Assembly (NCBI RefSeq): GCF_004152845.1
Contig: NZ_SEON01000008.1
Span: 124,001-188,000, forward strand
DNA from: Sphingobium fuliginis
GTDB taxonomy: Bacteria; Pseudomonadota; Alphaproteobacteria; Sphingomonadales; Sphingomonadaceae
Length of the DNA stretch: 64,000 bases
Reading direction: 5' to 3'
In this document: piece after piece, positions 60,778 to 64,000 of the stretch
Position numbering within the stretch: position 1 is the stretch's first letter
Layout: every line of letters starts with the position of its first letter
Translations under genes and position numbers: made by a program
The notes under the pieces: model-generated
Told to the model about the DNA's origin: nothing
Seen by the model: only the letters and a program-made list of their open reading frames with translations
Databases searched by the model: none

Positions 60778-62693
60778 CAGGCTTCGACCACGAGCGGCGT
60801 GCCCGTCCCCTTCGCCTGGCACGCGAGCACATAGCCTTGCGCCTTGTCGGCGGGCGCAAGGCCGGATTCGACCTCCATCGTCACTTCGCCCTGCAGCAGC
60901 TTGACCACGCAGGCGCCGCATGTGCCCGCACGGCATGCATAGGGGATCTCGACGCCCGCGCCCTCGGCCGCCTCCAGCACGGTCTCGTCCGCGGGCAAGG
61001 CCGCCGACACCCCCGACACGGAGAAGGTCACCGTGCTCGGCGCCACCTCGGCGCTCGGGGCCGGCTTATCCGCTGGCGGGGGCGCGGGCTTGACCTCGAG
61101 ATCCTCGTGGTCGGCCGGCAGCGAGGCCGGACCGAACGCCTCGGTGTGCAGCTGCGCGTCGGGGACGCCGAGTTCCGCCAGCACGCCGCGCATCGCGCCC
61201 ATCATCGCCGGCGGGCCGCACATATGGATGCGCCGGCTCGCGATCTCCGGCACCGCGGCCAGGATCATCTCGCGCGTGATCGGCCCTTCGGGGCCCATCC
61301 AGACGGTGCCGGGCGCGCGCTGCATCGCGGCGACGACATGGAGGTTGGGAAAACGGCGTTCGAGCCGCTCGAGCTCGTCGCGGAACACGAATTCCTCGGT
61401 CGACCGTGCGCCGTAGAAGAAGAAGATATCACCCTTCCACGCGGTGTCGGTGAGATAGCGCAGCACCGACATCATCGGGGTGATGCCGACCCCGCCCGCG
61501 ATCAGCACGATGCTCTGGGCATCCGTTCCCGTGAAGGTGAAGGCGCCGAACGGTCCGCTGACCTTCAGCAGATCGTCGGCGACGACCTTGTCGTGCAGGT
61601 ATCGCGAGACCACGCCCTGCTCCTCGCGCTTGACCGTCAGTTCGACATAGGCCCGCTGGGTCGGCGAAGAGGCGATCGTGTAGGAACGGCGCGCGGTCTT
61701 GCCCGCTTCGGGCTCTACCTCGACCTGCAGGAACTGGCCCGGCAGGAAGTCGAACGGCAGCCGGTCGGCGGTCGGGTCCGCGAGCCGGAAGGTCAGCACG
61801 CTCGGCGTCTCTCGCACGATCTGGACCACGCGCAGCTGCCCCGCCCAGCTTTTGGGCTTGCGCAGCGACGCCCCAGCGGGTGCGGCCGCATTGCTCGGCG
61901 CGAGCCCGGCGCTGTCGGCAACGGGTGCAGGCGCGGGCGCAACCCTGGTAGCGGGAGGGGCAGCCTTCGGCTCCGGCTTTGCTGGAACCTTGGCGGTGGC
62001 GACACCGCCGGCGATCGCCCCGATCCGCCGCAGGCGGAAGATCTGCAGCGCGATAAGCGTGGCGCTCACCAGCCCCAGGAACAGCATGAGAAGGAGGTGC
62101 GAGGGCGAGATGCCGAACCAGTGATCGGCATGGCCGGGCGCGGCCTGGTCGATGTCGAGCTGATCGCGCAGCCAGGCAAGCCCGACCTCCCGGGGCGGCT
62201 GCAAGCCCCCGATCGCGCCCTGCGCGGCGGTGCCGGAGCGGAACAGGTCGGTTCCCTCGCGCAGGCGCCGCGCCGCATCGAGCCGGGCCGAGACCGTGGT
62301 CGCACGCGCGCCGTCGGCCGAGGCGGCGTTGATCATCGCCAGACCCGTGCTTACCCGTTCGCCGGCCTGCGCAGCGACCCGCTGCCTTGCCGCTTCGTCA
62401 AGCGCGGGAAAGGCGAGCAGCTGCGAGATGAAGCCGGTCCGGCGCGATTCGTGGCCGTGCTCATTCTCCCCTTCCCCATTGATCATGCGATCCATCATGG
62501 GGTTCATCATCTTCGCCATGTCCGACGACCCCGGCTCTGCCGGTGCGGACATGCCCCCGCCGGCCGGCATGCCTGCGCCATGATGCGCGGCATGATCCTC
62601 GCCCTCCTGCGCGCCCGCGCTCGCGGACAGGCTGAGAGCGATTGCGCAGCCGAGGCTCAAGCGTCGAAGGCTGATCCGCCTGGACATCCTCAT
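60777..62693 (-). CDS. Exported/membrane ferredoxin reductase with C-terminal 2Fe-2S domain
   Basis: This 638-residue protein combines, in order: a signal peptide, a Met/His-rich segment (HAAHHGAGMPAGGGMSAP, MMNPMMDRM), a helical region to residue 190, one membrane helix (HLLLMLFLGLVSATLIALQIF), a Pro/Ala linker, an FAD/NAD(P)H reductase domain (RRSYTIASSP, LIAGGVGITPMMSVLRY, HMCGPPAMMGAMR) and a plant-type 2Fe-2S domain (CRAGTCGACVVK and a final LACQAK). The reductase is on the cytoplasmic side if the helix follows positive-inside rules. The fusion with a Met-rich periplasmic head is unusual. Confidence 0.88.
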   Translation of the reverse strand: MRMSRRISLRRLSLGCAIALSLSASAGAQEGEDHAAHHGAGMPAGGGMSAPAEPGSSDMAKMMNPMMDRMINGEGENEHGHESRRTGFISQLLAFPALDEAARQRVAAQAGERVSTGLAMINAASADGARATTVSARLDAARRLREGTDLFRSGTAAQGAIGGLQPPREVGLAWLRDQLDIDQAAPGHADHWFGISPSHLLLMLFLGLVSATLIALQIFRLRRIGAIAGGVATAKVPAKPEPKAAPPATRVAPAPAPVADSAGLAPSNAAAPAGASLRKPKSWAGQLRVVQIVRETPSVLTFRLADPTADRLPFDFLPGQFLQVEVEPEAGKTARRSYTIASSPTQRAYVELTVKREEQGVVSRYLHDKVVADDLLKVSGPFGAFTFTGTDAQSIVLIAGGVGITPMMSVLRYLTDTAWKGDIFFFYGARSTEEFVFRDELERLERRFPNLHVVAAMQRAPGTVWMGPEGPITREMILAAVPEIASRRIHMCGPPAMMGAMRGVLAELGVPDAQLHTEAFGPASLPADHEDLEVKPAPPPADKPAPSAEVAPSTVTFSVSGVSAALPADETVLEAAEGAGVEIPYACRAGTCGACVVKLLQGEVTMEVESGLAPADKAQGYVLACQAKGTGTPLVVEA

Positions 62694-62710
62694 CCCCTTA
62701 GTGTGCGAGC

Positions 62711-63031
62711 CTACATATCCTTCATCGGCATCGCCGCATTGCCCGGCGCGGGATCGGGTGCCGGCGCGGTCTGGTTGCCGGCCCCGGCGCGCATCGCGTC
62801 ATGGTCCATCGCCTGACGGTGATGCCGCTCCATCTCGGCCTGGTTGCTCATCGCGTCCATCGGCGCCGCGTCTGCAGCGTTGCCGCTGTCGGTCAGGACC
62901 GGGGTGGCGGCGACGCTGTTCGCCGCGGGCGGCACCGTCTGGTCGGCCTGGCGGTCGCAGCCCGAAAGCGCGAGCGCCAGCAACAGGCTTCCGCCGACAA
63001 GTGGAAGGGCTTTCTTCGCATGGTCGATCAT
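62711..63031 (-). CDS. Met-rich lipoprotein
   Basis: This 106-residue lipoprotein has a lipobox (LALALSGC) and an Ala/Met/His-rich mature part (MDAMSNQAEMERHHRQAMDH, MPMKDM end). No family is recognised. The ATG at 63031 follows AAGGAGC. It stands between two other exported proteins and likely handles metal in the periplasm. Confidence 0.65.
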   Translation of the reverse strand: MIDHAKKALPLVGGSLLLALALSGCDRQADQTVPPAANSVAATPVLTDSGNAADAAPMDAMSNQAEMERHHRQAMDHDAMRAGAGNQTAPAPDPAPGNAAMPMKDM

Positions 63032-63090
63032 GGCTTTGCTCCTTGGCTTGAAAACTGTGTCCGGGCGCCATCCCTGGCGTCCGGACCGGC

Positions 63091-63312
63091 TCATTGCGCG
63101 CTGCGCAGAATCCGGAGACACCGGTCGTGCGAGAGGTTCATCGGGTTGCGCCCCTGCCCCTTCATCTCGCCATGATCATGCGGCGTCTGGAGACCCATAT
63201 TGCCCTCCATCGCCCGGCAACTCTCGACCTGCGCCGAGGTCGGCCGCGTGGTCACACAGGCGCCTAGAAGCAGCGCCGGCGTGAGGACGGCGATCAAACG
63301 CATTTTCTTCAT
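63091..63312 (-). CDS. Small lipoprotein of unknown function
   Basis: This 73-residue lipoprotein has a lipobox (ALLLGACV), then a short mature part with two Cys (ESCRAMEGNM, HDRCLRI) and the His-rich TPHDHGEMKG. It is translationally coupled to the upstream merR gene (ATGA). Its place in a metal-regulated operon suggests a periplasmic metal role. Confidence 0.65.
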   Translation of the reverse strand: MKKMRLIAVLTPALLLGACVTTRPTSAQVESCRAMEGNMGLQTPHDHGEMKGQGRNPMNLSHDRCLRILRSAQ

Positions 63313-63788
63313 GACAAAACCCCTTTCGCTCGTGGTGATCGTTCGTCCTGCGCTGCCTGATGTTTCTTGTTATGCTGCTGGTCTTTCCGCCGCGCCGTCA
63401 GGAAGGCGAGGATCGGGCAATCGGAGACCGGCACTTCGCCCGGGCATTCGTCGGCGAGCATCCGCAGCATGTCGCGGATATCCGACAGGCGCTCGAGCCG
63501 GGCTTCGGCGTCCGCGATCTTGGCAAGCGTGATATCGAGCACGGCCTGGGCATGCGCGGTGTCCGACGCCCTGAGTGCCAGCAGCTGCCGGGCCTGTTCG
63601 AGTGTGAAACCAAGCTCCTGCGCCGAGCGGATGAAATTGACGCGCTCGAGGTCGGTCGCGTCGTAGAGCCTGTAGCCCGCTGCCGTGCGCGCGGGCTCGC
63701 GCAGCAGGCCCATCCGCTCATAATAGCGGATCGTATCCCGCCCCACGCCTGCGGCCGCGGCCAGTTCGCCGATCTTGAAATTGCCCAT
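63309..63788 (-). CDS. MerR-family heavy-metal regulator
   Basis: This 159-residue regulator has the MerR winged helix (FKIGELAAAAGVGRDTIRYY), the AGYRLYDATDLERVNFI segment and a C-terminal loop DECPGEVPVSDCPIL, in which two Cys are spaced as in Cu/Ag/Au or related sensors, followed by a Lys/Gln/His-rich tail. It is the first gene of the minus-strand operon and its own promoter carries a MerR-type dyad, so it probably autoregulates all genes to 57288. Confidence 0.88.
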   Translation of the reverse strand: MGNFKIGELAAAAGVGRDTIRYYERMGLLREPARTAAGYRLYDATDLERVNFIRSAQELGFTLEQARQLLALRASDTAHAQAVLDITLAKIADAEARLERLSDIRDMLRMLADECPGEVPVSDCPILAFLTARRKDQQHNKKHQAAQDERSPRAKGVLS

Positions 63789-63800
63789 GTCATCCGCTCG

Positions 63801-63832
63801 ATCATGCCGGTTGGACCATGGTCCAGGGTCAA
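63801..63832 (-). promoter_or_regulatory. MerR-type promoter upstream of merR
   Basis: On the minus strand the -35 is TTGACC (63827-63832) and the -10 is CATGAT (63801-63806), with a 20-base spacer centred on the perfect dyad TGGACCATGGTCCA (63812-63825). The long spacer and central palindrome are the MerR signature. Confidence 0.7.
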
Positions 63833-63928
63833 GCGGTTTCGCTTTGACCCCGAACGGTCTCCTCGTCGCCGGCGGCCCGCTGCCCCGACGCGTCGCAGGG
63901 CAGCCCGTGCCGCCGGGCCACCGGCTTG

Positions 63929-64000
63929 TCAGTTCTTGCGAAGCTCGACGATGTCGTGCCTGGCAGGCGTGCCGTCGGCGACGGACACGTGCGCGAAGTG
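63929..64000 (-). CDS. Partial 3' end of a minus-strand gene
   Basis: An open minus frame enters from the right edge and ends with TGA at 63929-63931. The last 23 residues read HFAHVSVADGTPARHDIVEL and RKN. The protein is not identifiable from this fragment. It is upstream of the merR promoter in the same direction. Confidence 0.55.
   Translation of the reverse strand, partial: HFAHVSVADGTPARHDIVELRKN

Noticed and set aside
60837-62816. 659-codon plus-strand frame opposite the ferredoxin reductase
   Set aside because: Antisense shadow; the minus-strand protein has intact FAD, NAD and 2Fe-2S motifs.
1-64000. CRISPR arrays, tRNA or rRNA genes, complete insertion sequences
   Set aside because: I saw no regular direct-repeat/spacer arrays, no cloverleaf-like sequences and no intact transposase; only an integrase stump was found.

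Overview
The window looks like part of a large plasmid or integrated mobile region from a sphingomonad (Alphaproteobacteria, Sphingomonadales). The grounds are high GC, a sphingomonad-style T4SS with a LuxR-LuxR-LuxI-PhyH quorum cassette, CopA/CopB/CopC/CopD copper genes, and FixLJ. This is inferred from family resemblance, not from a search. No rRNA, tRNA or CRISPR was seen.

Region 1 (1-12278, all minus strand) is a 7-deazaguanine DNA modification (dpd) island. In transcription order it holds a YaaA/DUF6884-like protein (candidate DpdC), a DGQHR protein (DpdB-like), the TGT-like transglycosylase DpdA, a second DGQHR protein, the preQ0 enzymes QueE, QueD and QueC, the SNF2-type helicase DpdE, the RecQ-type helicase DpdF, and a further gene (DpdG candidate) cut by the left edge. 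Almost every junction is a short stop/start overlap. The island makes preQ0, inserts it into DNA, probably converts it further, and probably restricts unmodified DNA. The two DpdB-like paralogues flanking DpdA are unusual.

Region 2 (12511-25438, minus) is a complete virB1-B11/virD4 conjugation operon with a TrbM-like protein, an EexN-like entry-exclusion lipoprotein and a stand-alone relaxase-type LPD7 protein. Region 3 (25502-28653, minus) is a quorum-sensing cassette of two LuxR proteins, LuxI and a PhyH dioxygenase. A divergent winged-helix-like plasmid protein follows, behind a perfect 12-10-12 palindrome.

Region 4 (29379-35832) holds a membrane methyltransferase-like protein, a DUF2933 protein, and a translationally coupled trio of an MBL/beta-CASP nuclease, a thymidine/AMP phosphorylase and a PRPP synthetase that looks like an RNA-to-nucleotide salvage unit. 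A decayed small ORF and an orphan FixJ follow. Region 5 (35859-48111) is copper and oxygen sensing: cueR-copA (P-type ATPase) from a 19-bp-spacer promoter, copCD, an anti-sigma/CnrX-like/ECF sigma trio, copAB, a DUF305 protein, and a heme-binding FixL with FixJ and a lone receiver protein. Three of these transcription units share one promoter-like motif (GAGGGG-N13-TGCGTATT type).

Region 6 (48174-49544) is a junction of a corA fragment, a YafQ-DinJ toxin-antitoxin pair and a 23-codon integrase stump. Region 7 (49806-56845, minus) is a second copper operon in which an aldehyde dehydrogenase and a zinc alcohol dehydrogenase precede copA, copB, an MFS transporter and a DUF411 protein. Region 8 (57288-63788, minus) starts with a self-controlled MerR regulator. 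It encodes two lipoproteins, a large periplasmic/membrane 2Fe-2S flavin reductase, a cytochrome b-like protein, a seven-heme cytochrome c, a DUF1622 protein, a Cys-rich four-helix copper protein and two Met/His-rich exported proteins. Together these look like a metal-linked electron-transfer module without an established name. The 3' end of another minus-strand gene reaches the right edge.
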